A stretch of DNA of 64,000 nucleotides from an uncultured Bacteroidales bacterium (lineage in GTDB: Bacteria > Bacteroidota > Bacteroidia > Bacteroidales > F082): assembly GCA_937906455.1 (NCBI GenBank), contig CALCYT010000048.1:1-64000 (forward strand). The letters are read 5' to 3'. The notes beneath the pieces were generated by a model. It did not search any database and had not been told where the DNA came from. It was given only the letters and a program-made list of their open reading frames with translations. Shown one piece after another: positions 46,213-55,410 of the stretch. Positions within the stretch are counted from its first letter, which is position 1, and each line of letters opens with the position of its first letter. Made by a program: the position numbers and the translations under genes.

Positions 46213-47274
46213 TTAATTGAAAAGCATAAAGCTTGGAATCAGGCCGAGTTCGTGGGTGCTGATTAGCGTGCCGGCGGCGGAATAACGCAGCAGGTCACCA
46301 TTTTGGACGTAGTTTTTCGCGTCGGTGATATAAATTTCTCCATTGTCGGGGTTGACCCGCATGCCGTAAAACAGTCTTCCATCGGCGGTAATGAACGGTG
46401 TCTCAGGCAGTTGTGCATCATCGACCGACATTTTATAAACATTCAGGGCACTCATGCCGCCGTTCATGAAATACAGCGTCTCCCCCGCCCCATCTATTGC
46501 CAATCCGTTGGGATAGCTACCTTCTGAGAGGTCGAAACGCTTGACAATCTGATGGTTAGCAGCATCAATACAGATAATCGCGGGGTCTTGTGGAGCCTCA
46601 TAACCTCCACTGCACGACACCCAGACATGATTATTCTTGTCAACAACCATTGCATTTGGCTCCTGCGCGACTTCAATTGTCCCGACAAGCTCATCACTCT
46701 CACAATCAATCACTTGCAGGGTATTGTTTGAAGCACCTGCAATATAATAATTCGACCAGTTGCTCATAAACACCTCGCCGCCTACTTTTACCATCGCCTC
46801 GGTGGCACTGCCTGTCTCAACGAATCGTTTCTCTAAAGTGTTGAGATTCAACGACCAGAAGCCGGGACTTGTCAAATCTGTCACGTAAGCCTTGTCATCG
46901 CTGACAGCAAGCATATTTCTCGGCGAAGTGAAGCCATCAATTTTCGCCTTATATAGAATCGTCGCGGCATCCACCTTATAGATATATTTGCTGTTGTTAA
47001 CGACGATATACAAGTCATCGCCAACCTTTGCCAACGACTGCCCGACATCGCCAATCGGGGCGTTATTCACCTTGAAAAACAGATGGTTTGACACCGAATC
47101 GCCGCCGATGTCATAATACGACAGCGACGCATTGGCATACGTAAAAGTGCCTTCATTTAGAATAAAAAGCCCTTCCACCGGATTAATGTGTGGGACATAC
47201 GGCTCGGCCGCCTCTTTTTTATTGCAGGACGCGAGTGCGACAACAACGCCCAAAAGCCAAATAACTCTTTTCAT
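46213..47274 (-). CDS. BtuG-like surface lipoprotein, YncE-type beta-propeller
   Basis: 353 residues with a lipoprotein signal (VVVALASCNKKE, Cys 16). The mature part is made of about seven propeller-like repeats (VGQSLAKVGDDLYIVVNNSK, YPNGLAIDGAGETLYFMN and so on). It lies 12 bases after a riboswitch-controlled BtuB-type receptor. In Bacteroides, BtuG lipoproteins of this fold capture cobalamin tightly on the cell surface and feed BtuB, so the same role is inferred here. The fold is also found in unrelated proteins; context is the stronger argument. Confidence 0.78.
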   Translation of the reverse strand: MKRVIWLLGVVVALASCNKKEAAEPYVPHINPVEGLFILNEGTFTYANASLSYYDIGGDSVSNHLFFKVNNAPIGDVGQSLAKVGDDLYIVVNNSKYIYKVDAATILYKAKIDGFTSPRNMLAVSDDKAYVTDLTSPGFWSLNLNTLEKRFVETGSATEAMVKVGGEVFMSNWSNYYIAGASNNTLQVIDCESDELVGTIEVAQEPNAMVVDKNNHVWVSCSGGYEAPQDPAIICIDAANHQIVKRFDLSEGSYPNGLAIDGAGETLYFMNGGMSALNVYKMSVDDAQLPETPFITADGRLFYGMRVNPDNGEIYITDAKNYVQNGDLLRYSAAGTLISTHELGLIPSFMLFN

Positions 47275-47286
47275 AACTTGAAAAAC

Positions 47287-49179
47287 TTAAAATTTATAAT
47301 TCAGACTCACTTCAAAACTTCTGCCGGGCATGGCGCGCCAAAGGATTGCCATGTAATCGACATCAGTGAGATTGTTGATTTTAAACTCAGCGTAAAATTT
47401 CCCGATTTGCTTGCCGACGGAGACGTGGCACAACGTATATGAATTCAAGCGGAATCCATAGAATTCATTGGCATTCATGGTGGTTTTACGTCTCCCGGTA
47501 AATTCTATGGTATAAGTCACATTCCATGTTGTCCATCTCAGCTCGGCGAAAGCGTTGGCATGATGTAATGGTATGTAAATCAATTGCATACCATCCTCAT
47601 CAGTAGTGTGACTATAGACGTAATTGCCTGAAGCGGAGAAATGCCAGTTATTGAAGTCATAATTCAGCTTCAAATGTGCCTCGATGCCGTATGCCACCAC
47701 TGTGCTCACGTTTTCCGGCACCCAATATCTGTATGTCGTCGGCACCCATTGTATCCAGTCTCTGACCTGCGAATAATATGCCCCGAGGCTGCTCTCTACG
47801 GAAAAACGTCCGAAAGTCCTCGAAAACATCATATTCCCATCGACAGTCCTGCCGTTTTCCGGTTTCAAATCCGGATTTCCGCCCGGATTCCAATACAAAT
47901 CATTCAGACTCGGATTTCTGAAATTATGACTGTATCCAGCGTTGATTTTCAAGCCCTTGACAAAAACGGCATTATACGACAATGTGGCTGTCGGGAAAAA
48001 TCCTGCCGACTCCCAATCGACCCAGTCGTTTCGCAAAGTAAGACGTAAATCAATGGGGTTCAGCACCTTACCTGTCACGGCCGCATAAAACGACAGCACG
48101 TCACGGTTTTTCACTCCATCGTAGTTGTTTGACCTTACTTGTTCGCGGTCGTATTGTATTTTCGCGTTTAGTTTCCACGACCGGAACAAATCCTGCTGCA
48201 GATCGGCGATCTGGTGAAAAATATCTGCATCGTTTCGCGAGTTGATGTGCGTTACCGGTGTGCCTATGTCGGTGTAAGACTCGAGAAAATAATGCTGTTT
48301 CTCGTAAAAATACGCTGATTTCACCTCTATTTTACCTGTTTGCCAATAAGTCTTATAGGAGATAAAGTTTCTTGAATAGCTGTTATCGGTATATTCCTCT
48401 GTGTTTCCGTTATTGACATTAGGCATAATCTGCGGGCAGTCGCGCTTACTCCATTGGTTCCACGACACTATGGTTATCAACGAGTTACGCTGTCGCCATT
48501 GATATTCCGGCATCAAGCCGAAATCGACGAAGCCGGCTTTTTTTTGCTTCATCACCTGATGCGGGATAACGCCTATGTTGTCGTACTCGAAGTCGTTGTC
48601 GCTTGAGGTGCGATAAGCCTTCACCCGCAACAGGTGATTCGCCCATGAGTAACCGGCAGTGATGTAAGAGCCGAAAGTGTTGAAACTGCCGTATGTCTGT
48701 TTCAGGTCGAGGACAAGGCCTTCCCCGAAGTGTTGATTTGTCTCGATATTTACCATTCCGCCGAGTCCTCCGCTGTTTGCCGACGTGCCGCTGCCCCATT
48801 TCAGGGCCACCTGTTCCGTCATGAACACGGGGATGGTGCTGAAGTCAACCTGTCCGAGTGATGGTGCGTTGAGTTGGAAGCCGTTCCACAGCACGATGGT
48901 GTGGCTCGCGGTGGTGCCTCTGAATGAAGCCGTCGCCACGCCGCCCGGACCATACGTCTTGATGAAGACAGGGCTGTGTTGTATGAGCAGCTGCGACATT
49001 GTGATGGTGTTGAGACGTTTGAGCAGAGCGGTATCCATCTTGCGTTCCATCGCCGCTTCCGCCGAGTTACGCCGCACAATGCCGGCACTGACCTCGACGG
49101 TCTGCAGCACTATCGTGTCTTGCGCAATCAAGGCAAAAGACATGCCAAGAAACAGTAACACAAACAATTTCTTCATCAT
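47287..49179 (-). CDS. btuB: BtuB-type TonB-dependent cobalamin receptor
   Basis: About 630 residues from the ATG at 49179 (or 49176). The frame is open to 49254, but that lies inside the riboswitch, and the chosen start gives a clean signal peptide (MMKKLFVLLFLGMSFALIAQ). The plug contains SFRGTTASHTIVLWNG and GGMVNIETNQ; about 22 barrel strands follow and the chain ends in an aromatic residue (SLNYKF). It imports cobalamin or a related corrinoid across the outer membrane with TonB energy. The cobalamin riboswitch in its leader sets the substrate class. Confidence 0.9.
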   Translation of the reverse strand: MMKKLFVLLFLGMSFALIAQDTIVLQTVEVSAGIVRRNSAEAAMERKMDTALLKRLNTITMSQLLIQHSPVFIKTYGPGGVATASFRGTTASHTIVLWNGFQLNAPSLGQVDFSTIPVFMTEQVALKWGSGTSANSGGLGGMVNIETNQHFGEGLVLDLKQTYGSFNTFGSYITAGYSWANHLLRVKAYRTSSDNDFEYDNIGVIPHQVMKQKKAGFVDFGLMPEYQWRQRNSLITIVSWNQWSKRDCPQIMPNVNNGNTEEYTDNSYSRNFISYKTYWQTGKIEVKSAYFYEKQHYFLESYTDIGTPVTHINSRNDADIFHQIADLQQDLFRSWKLNAKIQYDREQVRSNNYDGVKNRDVLSFYAAVTGKVLNPIDLRLTLRNDWVDWESAGFFPTATLSYNAVFVKGLKINAGYSHNFRNPSLNDLYWNPGGNPDLKPENGRTVDGNMMFSRTFGRFSVESSLGAYYSQVRDWIQWVPTTYRYWVPENVSTVVAYGIEAHLKLNYDFNNWHFSASGNYVYSHTTDEDGMQLIYIPLHHANAFAELRWTTWNVTYTIEFTGRRKTTMNANEFYGFRLNSYTLCHVSVGKQIGKFYAEFKINNLTDVDYMAILWRAMPGRSFEVSLNYKF

Positions 49180-49230
49180 AACATGAATTCTCCGCCCGAC
49201 TTTTATCCCGAAAGTCTCAATAGCCGTTAT

Positions 49231-49387
49231 TTTCAGGCAGGTCTTCTGACTCACTTCTTACGCCCGCGTCTTCCCGTTTATGTGGGATAAACAGTGACAT
49301 CTGCGGGTGCTACGAAAGCTTACAGCAGCGGGAACTGTACGGGATTTCCACCCGATTCCCTATTAAGCCTTGCGGCACCTGAAATCG
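49231..49387 (-). ncRNA. Cobalamin riboswitch
   Basis: On the minus strand the leader reads AGGTGCC, then GGGAATCGGGTGGAAATCCC, GTACAGTTCCCGCTGCTGTA, a GTCACTG B12-box core and closing GAAGACCTGCC. These blocks and their order are the cobalamin riboswitch consensus. It starts about 10 bases after the promoter box at 49392 and ends about 50 bases before btuB, so it is expected to shut off the btuB-btuG operon when cobalamin is abundant. Confidence 0.93.
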
Positions 49388-49391
49388 GTTG

Positions 49392-49399
49392 CAAAGATA
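49392..49399 (-). promoter_or_regulatory. -7 promoter box of the riboswitch/btu operon
   Basis: TATCTTTG on the minus strand, about 10 bases before the first riboswitch block. A TTTG at 49416-49419 is 16 bases upstream. Confidence 0.65.
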
Positions 49400-49419
49400 C
49401 TAAAAATAGTTGATTCAAA

Positions 49420-50145
49420 CTACTCTTGCAAGATTTTTTTTCCTTGAGGATATTCTTTGGTCTTGCCTTTCTGCTCTCCGTTTTTGAATGTGGCCTCTTG
49501 TCTCACGCTTCCATCCTCATAAAACTCGTATGCATGGCCGTTTTGTACATTGTCGGCAAACATTTTCCGTGTCTTCACGACGCCATTTTCGTAAAATGTC
49601 TCCTGCAAGCCATCAAATTTCCCGTTTTTATAGGTGTATTTGGCGACCATCTCACCCTGAGTCTTGTCTTTGTTGGCATACCATATCGTTACGCCGTCAC
49701 GCTGACCGTCTTTATAGTTCGAGGTCTCCATAATAGTGCCTTTGTCATAATATTTTGTTGATTCGCCATTCATCTTACCAGCTTGATAATCAACATTTTC
49801 CATCACGATAGCATTCTTAAATCTCAAATATTTGCCATCCATCACGCCGTTTTTGTATTCAACTTTCTTACCGATATTGCCTTGTTTGTCAAAATCGATA
49901 TAGAGACCTTCTCTTTTGTCGTCGGCAAATTGAATGATAAAATGCGGCAACTCCGTATTGGCATAAGTCTCGGTCCAAGTGCCGGTTTTTTTCCCGCCGA
50001 GCACCGGTCCGTAAACTTTCACACCTTTATTAATATTGACATAAGTGCCATCCGGTTGGTCACTAACGACAATTTTATCTATTGTTTGTGCAAATCCAAC
50101 AGCACAAAGCATTGACAATAAAACAGTTACAAATACCTTTTTCAT
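49420..50145 (-). CDS. Exported MORN-like (YwqK-type) repeat protein
   Basis: 241 residues with a signal peptide (MKKVFVTVLLSMLCAVGFAQ). From about 85 it carries YwqK/MORN-like repeats of about 22-24 residues: YKNGVMDGKYLRF, YKDGQRDGVTIWY, YKNGKFDGLQETFYENG, FKNGEQKGKTKEY. Databases often label this family as toxin-antitoxin 'antitoxin YwqK', but no toxin is adjacent and the protein is exported, so that role is doubtful. It begins 2 bases after the NfnAB-like gene. Confidence 0.8.
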   Translation of the reverse strand: MKKVFVTVLLSMLCAVGFAQTIDKIVVSDQPDGTYVNINKGVKVYGPVLGGKKTGTWTETYANTELPHFIIQFADDKREGLYIDFDKQGNIGKKVEYKNGVMDGKYLRFKNAIVMENVDYQAGKMNGESTKYYDKGTIMETSNYKDGQRDGVTIWYANKDKTQGEMVAKYTYKNGKFDGLQETFYENGVVKTRKMFADNVQNGHAYEFYEDGSVRQEATFKNGEQKGKTKEYPQGKKILQE

Positions 50146-50147
50146 AA

Positions 50148-52421
50148 TTACATCATATCATTGTTAAGATATTCATCTATAGCTTTTGCGGCTTTTTTGC
50201 CTGCACCCATGGCGAGGATCACTGTGGCGGCTCCGCTCACCGCGTCGCCGCCAGCGAACACGCCGTGACGTGTGGTGCGTCCGTCCTCCTTGGCGAGGAT
50301 ACATCCGTGACGGTCGGCGTTCAAGCCCGGTGTCGTCCTGAAAATCAACGGGTTAGGCGAGGTGCCGAGTGCCATGATGACCATATCTACGTCGAGGGTG
50401 AACTCCGAGCCTTTTATCTCCACCGGACGTCTTCTGCCCGAGGCGTCAGGCTCGCCAAGTCCCATTCGGACACATTGCATGCCTTTGACCCAGCCGTCTT
50501 CATTGCCGAGTATCTCGACAGGGTTGCAGAGCAGGTCGAAGACGACGCCTTCTTCCTTAGCGTGATGCACCTCTTCGGCGCGTGCCGGGAGCTCAGCCTC
50601 CGAACGACGGTACACCACATGTACGTCGGCACCGAGACGCAAGGCGGTGCGGGCCGCGTCCATGGCGACGTTGCCGCCTCCCACCACAGCCACTTTCTTG
50701 CCTATGTAATTCGGCGTCTCATAGCCTTCTTTATATGCGAACAAAAGGTTGTTTCTTGTGAGGAACTCATTGGCAGACACCACGCCGCAGAGGTTCTCGC
50801 CCGGGATGTTCATAAACTTGGGCAGACCGGCGCCTGTGCCGATGAATATCGCATCGAAATGCTCGTCTTTCATCAGGTTCTCAATCGAGGCGGTACGACC
50901 TATCACCACATCCTTGAAGAAATGGCCTCCGAGACGCATCACGTTTTCAACCTCATGACGGACGACGGTCTCTTTCGGCAGACGGAACGAAGGGATGCCG
51001 TATGCCAACACGCCGCCGAACTCATGCAGAGCCTCGAACACCGTGACGTCGTAGCCTCTCACGAGAAGCTCCTTGGCGCATGTGAGACCTGAAGGGCCGG
51101 AGCCGATGACAGCCACGCGCTTGCCGTTTTTCTTGACGGGCTTGGTGAGGTTGATGTTGTTATCACGTGACCAGTCGCCCACAAAACGCTCGAGTTTCCC
51201 GATGGCTATAGGCTCGTATTTCACGCCCATCACGCATTTGCCCTCACACTGTGTCTCCTGCGGGCACACACGGCCGCACACCGCCGGCAATGCCGAGTCC
51301 TCATCGATGATTTGAGCTGCGCCGAGGAAGTCGCCTTCCGACACCTTTTTCACAAAGCCCGGGATGTTGATGTTCACCGGACAGCCCGTGACACACTGAG
51401 GGCGGCCGCATTGCAGACAGCGTTGTGCCTCCACTATGGCTTCGTCGGCAGTGTATCCGAGACACACCTCGTCGAAGTTATGGGCGCGTACCAACGGGTC
51501 TTGCTCAGTTATCTTAACGCGATGTTTCTTGTCGCGAGGCTCATCAATGATGCCGCCCACATGACACTTATGATTCTCCGCCTTCTCCTCCTTTTCAAGT
51601 TGCTTGTGCGCCACCACGTTGTTGTACATCGACTGACGTTTCATGGCTTCCGCGAAATCGACCTTTGAGCCGTCGAACTCCGGTCCATCGACGCAGGTGA
51701 ACTTGGTCTGACCGCCCACGCTGATACGGCAGGCGCCACACATTCCGGTGCCGTCAACCATGAGGGCGTTCATCGACACCGTGCATTTGATGTTGAGTTT
51801 CTGCGCGAGCTGGCACACGAACTTCATCATAATCATCGGGCCGATGGCGATACATTCGTCATAATGATTGCCTTGATCCACAAGACGTTGCAGCATGTCG
51901 GTGACCACACCTTTATATTCAGAGCTGCCGTCATCGGTGATGACGTAAAGATTTGACATCGATGAGAGCTCGTCTTCATACACGAGGAGGCTGTGTGTGC
52001 GCGCTCCGATGATGACGTCGGCCTTCACACCGTTGTGGTACAGCCACTTCACCTGCGGGAAGATAGGTGCGATGCCCACGCCGCCACCGATGAAGACGTA
52101 TTTCTTGGTCTTGCGTTCCTCATACGACATGTGTATGAACTCCGACGGACGGCCCAGCGGACCTACCACATCGAGGAATGTGTCGCCCACCTCGTATTCC
52201 GCCATCTGACGGGTGGAGTTTCCGATAGCCTTGAAAACAATAGTCACGGTGCCGTTCCACGGGTCGTTGTCGCTGATTGTGAGCGGGATACGCTCGGCCT
52301 TTTCTGTCATTTTGATGATGAGGAACTGTCCCGGAAGAGCTGCCCTCGACAGACGAGGCGCCTCGATTTCCATCATGAAAGTGTCCTGTGCTAATTCTTT
52401 CTTGTTGACTATCAGATACAT
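50148..52421 (-). CDS. Fused NfnA-NfnB-like NAD(P)H:ferredoxin oxidoreductase
   Basis: 757 residues joining two subunits. Residues 1-275 are a ferredoxin-NADP reductase-like part (GQFLIIKM, IGGGVGIAPIFPQ, and the [2Fe-2S] ligands in GTGMCGACRISV then FTCVDGPEFDG). Residues 320-757 are a glutamate synthase beta-like part with RCLQCGRPQCVTGCPV and CGRVCPQETQCEGKC cluster ligands, GSGPSGLTCAKELLVRGYDV and a second nucleotide site VVGGGNVAMDAARTA. NfnAB transfers electrons between NADPH, NAD and ferredoxin, including by flavin bifurcation. It complements the hydrogenase operon at 57-61.5 kb. Databases call the fusion 'dihydroorotate dehydrogenase B subunit/glutamate synthase'. Confidence 0.9.
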   Translation of the reverse strand: MYLIVNKKELAQDTFMMEIEAPRLSRAALPGQFLIIKMTEKAERIPLTISDNDPWNGTVTIVFKAIGNSTRQMAEYEVGDTFLDVVGPLGRPSEFIHMSYEERKTKKYVFIGGGVGIAPIFPQVKWLYHNGVKADVIIGARTHSLLVYEDELSSMSNLYVITDDGSSEYKGVVTDMLQRLVDQGNHYDECIAIGPMIMMKFVCQLAQKLNIKCTVSMNALMVDGTGMCGACRISVGGQTKFTCVDGPEFDGSKVDFAEAMKRQSMYNNVVAHKQLEKEEKAENHKCHVGGIIDEPRDKKHRVKITEQDPLVRAHNFDEVCLGYTADEAIVEAQRCLQCGRPQCVTGCPVNINIPGFVKKVSEGDFLGAAQIIDEDSALPAVCGRVCPQETQCEGKCVMGVKYEPIAIGKLERFVGDWSRDNNINLTKPVKKNGKRVAVIGSGPSGLTCAKELLVRGYDVTVFEALHEFGGVLAYGIPSFRLPKETVVRHEVENVMRLGGHFFKDVVIGRTASIENLMKDEHFDAIFIGTGAGLPKFMNIPGENLCGVVSANEFLTRNNLLFAYKEGYETPNYIGKKVAVVGGGNVAMDAARTALRLGADVHVVYRRSEAELPARAEEVHHAKEEGVVFDLLCNPVEILGNEDGWVKGMQCVRMGLGEPDASGRRRPVEIKGSEFTLDVDMVIMALGTSPNPLIFRTTPGLNADRHGCILAKEDGRTTRHGVFAGGDAVSGAATVILAMGAGKKAAKAIDEYLNNDMM

Positions 52422-52657
52422 ATCTTTGAATTTTTAAATTTTTCGACTTAAAAACATTAGTTTAGAAACTACAAAATTAGAGTATTTTTTTAATAAATAC
52501 AAGATTTTTTTAAAAAATATCCTTTTTTAGACCTTAGATTTTAGGGGGAGGGTGTATAAATGAAGGCTGAAATTTTCACCTATTAAAAACAGGTGTGGAA
52601 TTTTTGAAAAATAAAAAAAGAAATTTAGCTTGTGATGGTGGTTTCAACTAATTTTAT

Positions 52658-52665
52658 TATCTTTG
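52658..52665 (+). promoter_or_regulatory. -7 promoter box of the C10 peptidase gene
   Basis: TATCTTTG, 33 bases before the ATG at 52698. The AT-rich stretch 52440-52650 holds a weak CACCT/AGGTG hairpin at 52577-52595 and no gene. Confidence 0.6.
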
Positions 52666-52697
52666 CGGTTTGAAATTTTGAAATAAAACTTAACAAA

Positions 52698-54731
52698 ATG
52701 AAAAGATTTTTACTATTTGTCGGCATTTTTGCCTTAGCGATGGGTAAAATGTCAGCTAACCCGGTCGATGCTCAGCACGCCAAGCAGATTGGAAGCAGTT
52801 TCTTGAATGTCAAAGCTCTCAAGACTGAGCTGAACCTACAGCTTGTTTACACCTCAGCGACACGCGATGCCGTTGACTATTATGTTTTTAACACTACTGA
52901 CAACAACGGATTCGTTATAGTTTCAGGCGACGACTGCGTGAAGCCCATCCTCGCCTATTCCACCACAGGCTCATTCAATCCTGAGGATGTCGCGGAAGGT
53001 TTTGAGTTCATGCTCAACAGTTTCCGCAGCGAAATACAATATGTCCGCGAGCACGGCATGGAAGCCACTCCGGACATACGGGCGGAATGGAAATCGGTCT
53101 CGTCGTGCGGCCAACTAAACCCCAACCGGCAGTCACGCATGGTGGTCGGCCCGTTATGCCAGACCACATGGAACCAGAACTTCCCGTGGAACAGCCAGTG
53201 TCCCGAAGACCCCGACGGCAACGGCGGTCATGTCTATGCCGGATGTGTCGCCACGGCTATGGGCCAGGTGATGAAATTCTGGGACTATCCCGGCCGCGGA
53301 ATGGGTTCGCACACCTACAACCCAAGCGGCTATCCACAGCAGACCGCGAATTTCTGGGCGACAGATTACCATTTCGAGCTGATGCCTAACGCCCTTGACT
53401 CCACCAGCACTGAGGAGGATTATTTCTACATCGCTCAGTTCCTGCATCATTGCGGCATTGCCGTGGATATGCAATACAGCGGCAACGGCAGCGGCGCTTA
53501 TTCACAGGATGTGCCGCCCGCACTCAGCAATTACTTCGGCTTCTCGACAGGCGAATATGAGACTTTGGGCTATTGGGGCTGGAGTTGGTACTCCAACGAG
53601 GAATGGGCACAGATGCTTAAAGACGGCGGCTTGGATGAGAATATCCCTCTGTATTACAGCGGCAGCGACGATAGCGGAGCCGGCGGACACGCCTTTGTAT
53701 GCGACGGCTACGATGAGAACGACTACTTCCACTTCAACTGGGGCTGGAGCGGCCGCGACGACGCATGGTGTCCTATCGGAGCACTCAACACCACGAAATA
53801 TGCCTTTAACGACATGAACTCATTCATCGGACATATCGTTCCGCAAAATTCGGATTATTACCTGAGAGCCGACAGCGTGGTCAACTTCACCGTCACCGAA
53901 AACGATGATTTCAACGGCGTCACGCTCCGTTGGGACAACCCTTCAACAGACTTGAACGGCAACACTCTCTCCGACATCGACTCGATTAGCATCCGCCGCA
54001 ACAACCAGGCTTTAGCCACTTTGACCGACGTGGGAGTCGGTGCTGCCATGAGCTATGACGACATCGGCTTGGAACCAGGTCTTTACGAATATGCCATCTA
54101 TGTTACCACATCAGCAGGCGTGAGCCGTAACGTGTACCGCACCGTCCTCGTGGGCGAGAAATGCGATATAGTGTTCCAGCTCCACGATGCAGGCGGCAAC
54201 GGCTGGAAAGGCGCGGCCATCAGCGTGGCAGATGAAAACGGCCAGCGTATCGCCGTCATCACCATGACGGAAGGCTCGGAACAGACAGTCACCATGCCGC
54301 TTCTCAGCCAGAATCTCAGCTTCATCTGGAACCACGGATGGTATCATACCACCGCACAATACGACACCGACGACGAGTGCTCTTTCAACATCTACGATGG
54401 CGACGGCAATGAGCTTTACGCCTCCGATGAACTTGAGGACGGAGTGTTCATGACGTATGAAAATAACTGCGAAGGCGGCAATGACGAGGTGTCTGAGCTT
54501 TCAGCAAGCGACATGCGACTCTATCCCAACCCGACCGACGGAATCTTGAGAATTGAAAGCGAAGGCACGATGAACATCAGCGTGCTTAACGTGTTAGGCC
54601 AAAAGATTCTTGAGATGGAAGCCACCGACAACGCCACAATCGACTTAAGTGACTGTGAGACAGGCATTTACATGGTCAGAGTCGAATCTGCTAACGGCAT
54701 CAGCGTTCAAAAGGTTGAGGTGAAAAGATAG
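52698..54731 (+). CDS. C10 (streptopain-like) cysteine peptidase with T9SS sorting domain
   Basis: 677 residues. Signal peptide (MKRFLLFVGIFALAMGKMSA), then a SpeB-like propeptide to about 130 (FVIVSGDDCVKPILAYS). The mature peptidase has the nucleophile Cys in YAGCVATAMGQVMKFWDYP near 181 and the catalytic His in GGHAFVCDGY near 331, followed by the WGWSG motif. An adhesion-type domain (FQLHDAGGNGWKGA) spans about 490-590, and the last 75 residues are a type A sorting domain (LYPNPTDGILRIES, then CETGIYMVRVESANG). It should be secreted by T9SS under PorX control. It resembles interpain/periodontain-type C10 enzymes that degrade host proteins. Confidence 0.93.
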   Translation: MKRFLLFVGIFALAMGKMSANPVDAQHAKQIGSSFLNVKALKTELNLQLVYTSATRDAVDYYVFNTTDNNGFVIVSGDDCVKPILAYSTTGSFNPEDVAEGFEFMLNSFRSEIQYVREHGMEATPDIRAEWKSVSSCGQLNPNRQSRMVVGPLCQTTWNQNFPWNSQCPEDPDGNGGHVYAGCVATAMGQVMKFWDYPGRGMGSHTYNPSGYPQQTANFWATDYHFELMPNALDSTSTEEDYFYIAQFLHHCGIAVDMQYSGNGSGAYSQDVPPALSNYFGFSTGEYETLGYWGWSWYSNEEWAQMLKDGGLDENIPLYYSGSDDSGAGGHAFVCDGYDENDYFHFNWGWSGRDDAWCPIGALNTTKYAFNDMNSFIGHIVPQNSDYYLRADSVVNFTVTENDDFNGVTLRWDNPSTDLNGNTLSDIDSISIRRNNQALATLTDVGVGAAMSYDDIGLEPGLYEYAIYVTTSAGVSRNVYRTVLVGEKCDIVFQLHDAGGNGWKGAAISVADENGQRIAVITMTEGSEQTVTMPLLSQNLSFIWNHGWYHTTAQYDTDDECSFNIYDGDGNELYASDELEDGVFMTYENNCEGGNDEVSELSASDMRLYPNPTDGILRIESEGTMNISVLNVLGQKILEMEATDNATIDLSDCETGIYMVRVESANGISVQKVEVKR

Positions 54732-54752
54732 TTTACGGTTTACAGTTTACGG
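54731..54752. repeat. short 7-bp-based tandem (GTTTACG/GTTTACA)
   Basis: Three contiguous copies of a GTTTAC-type 7-mer directly after the peptidase stop codon, ahead of its terminator. The shortest of the five intergenic arrays. Confidence 0.6.
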
Positions 54753-54753
54753 T

Positions 54754-54794
54754 AAAAAGAATTGGGGTTACGAGAGTGATTCCAATTCTTTTTT
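54754..54794 (+). terminator. Rho-independent terminator of the C10 peptidase gene
   Basis: A 12-bp perfect stem (AAAAAGAATTGG with CCAATTCTTTTT) with a 16-base loop and a T run. Its 3' T tract merges into the osmC -7 box. Confidence 0.8.
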
Positions 54795-54795
54795 G

Positions 54796-54803
54796 TATCT
54801 TTG
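54796..54803 (+). promoter_or_regulatory. -7 promoter box of osmC
   Basis: TATCTTTG, immediately after the upstream terminator and 22 bases before the ATG at 54826. It rules out the upstream frame start at 54793. Confidence 0.65.
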
Positions 54804-54825
54804 CAAAAATTTAAAACATTATATT

Positions 54826-55230
54826 ATGGCAACAATAAAAGGAACTTACAAAGGCAACTTGCGCAACGAGATGACGCATATGCAGTCGGGAAACACCATC
54901 ATCACCGATGCTCCGACCGATAACCATGGCAAGGGTGAAGGCTTCTCCCCCACCGATTTGGCATGTGCCGCATTGGCAGGCTGCATGATGACCATCATGG
55001 GAATCACTGCGCAGAGCAAAGGCTTCAACATCGACGGCGCCACCTACGAAGTCCAGAAGACGATGGCCTCAGAGCCGCGCCGCATCGGACAAATCGACAT
55101 CGTGATAACATTCCCCAAAAACGACTACACCGACGCCCAAAAGGCGATGCTCAAACGTGCCGCCGACACCTGCCCGGTAGGGAAATCGCTGCATCCGGAG
55201 GTGAAAATTAATTTGGAAATGAGGTTTTAA
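54826..55230 (+). CDS. OsmC/Ohr family peroxiredoxin
   Basis: 134 residues from MATIKGTYKGNLRNEM. The two redox cysteines lie in AALAGCMMT near 53 and ADTCPVGKSLH near 117, as in OsmC-type hydroperoxide reductases. It would reduce organic peroxides in the cytoplasm. The start follows from the promoter position. Single-gene transcript bounded by a terminator on each side. Confidence 0.92.
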   Translation: MATIKGTYKGNLRNEMTHMQSGNTIITDAPTDNHGKGEGFSPTDLACAALAGCMMTIMGITAQSKGFNIDGATYEVQKTMASEPRRIGQIDIVITFPKNDYTDAQKAMLKRAADTCPVGKSLHPEVKINLEMRF

Positions 55231-55257
55231 GACTTGTCTAAATTTTATTAAAAAGTT

Positions 55258-55280
55258 TGAGGTCACAGATTGTGACTGTT
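55258..55280. repeat. small palindrome GTCACAGATTGTGAC
   Basis: A perfect 6-bp inverted repeat around GAT, preceded by GAG. It resembles a family of intergenic palindromes common in Bacteroidetes genomes. Function is unknown. Confidence 0.4.
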
Positions 55281-55311
55281 TAACTAAGTCGTAAAGAATT
55301 TTGCATCTACT

Positions 55312-55371
55312 AAAAACAATATTCCGATATGGTTTTTTGCCGGATTTTCCATATTGGAATATTGTGTTTTT
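55312..55371. terminator. Bidirectional terminator between osmC and the AAA+ ATPase gene
   Basis: A 17-bp stem with one mismatch (ACAATATTCCGATATGG with CCATATTGGAATATTGT) flanked by T runs on both strands. It separates two convergent genes. Confidence 0.8.
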
Positions 55372-55410
55372 GCGACAACCATTCCTTGACACAGATTAAT
55401 TTACACTCTC

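Noticed and set aside
49180..49254. Upstream start for BtuB at 49254
   Set aside because: This region overlaps the end of the cobalamin riboswitch, and the extension would bury the signal peptide.
49420..50145. Toxin-antitoxin antitoxin (YwqK label)
   Set aside because: The protein has a signal peptide and MORN-like repeats and no adjacent toxin gene, so the database label is not supported here.
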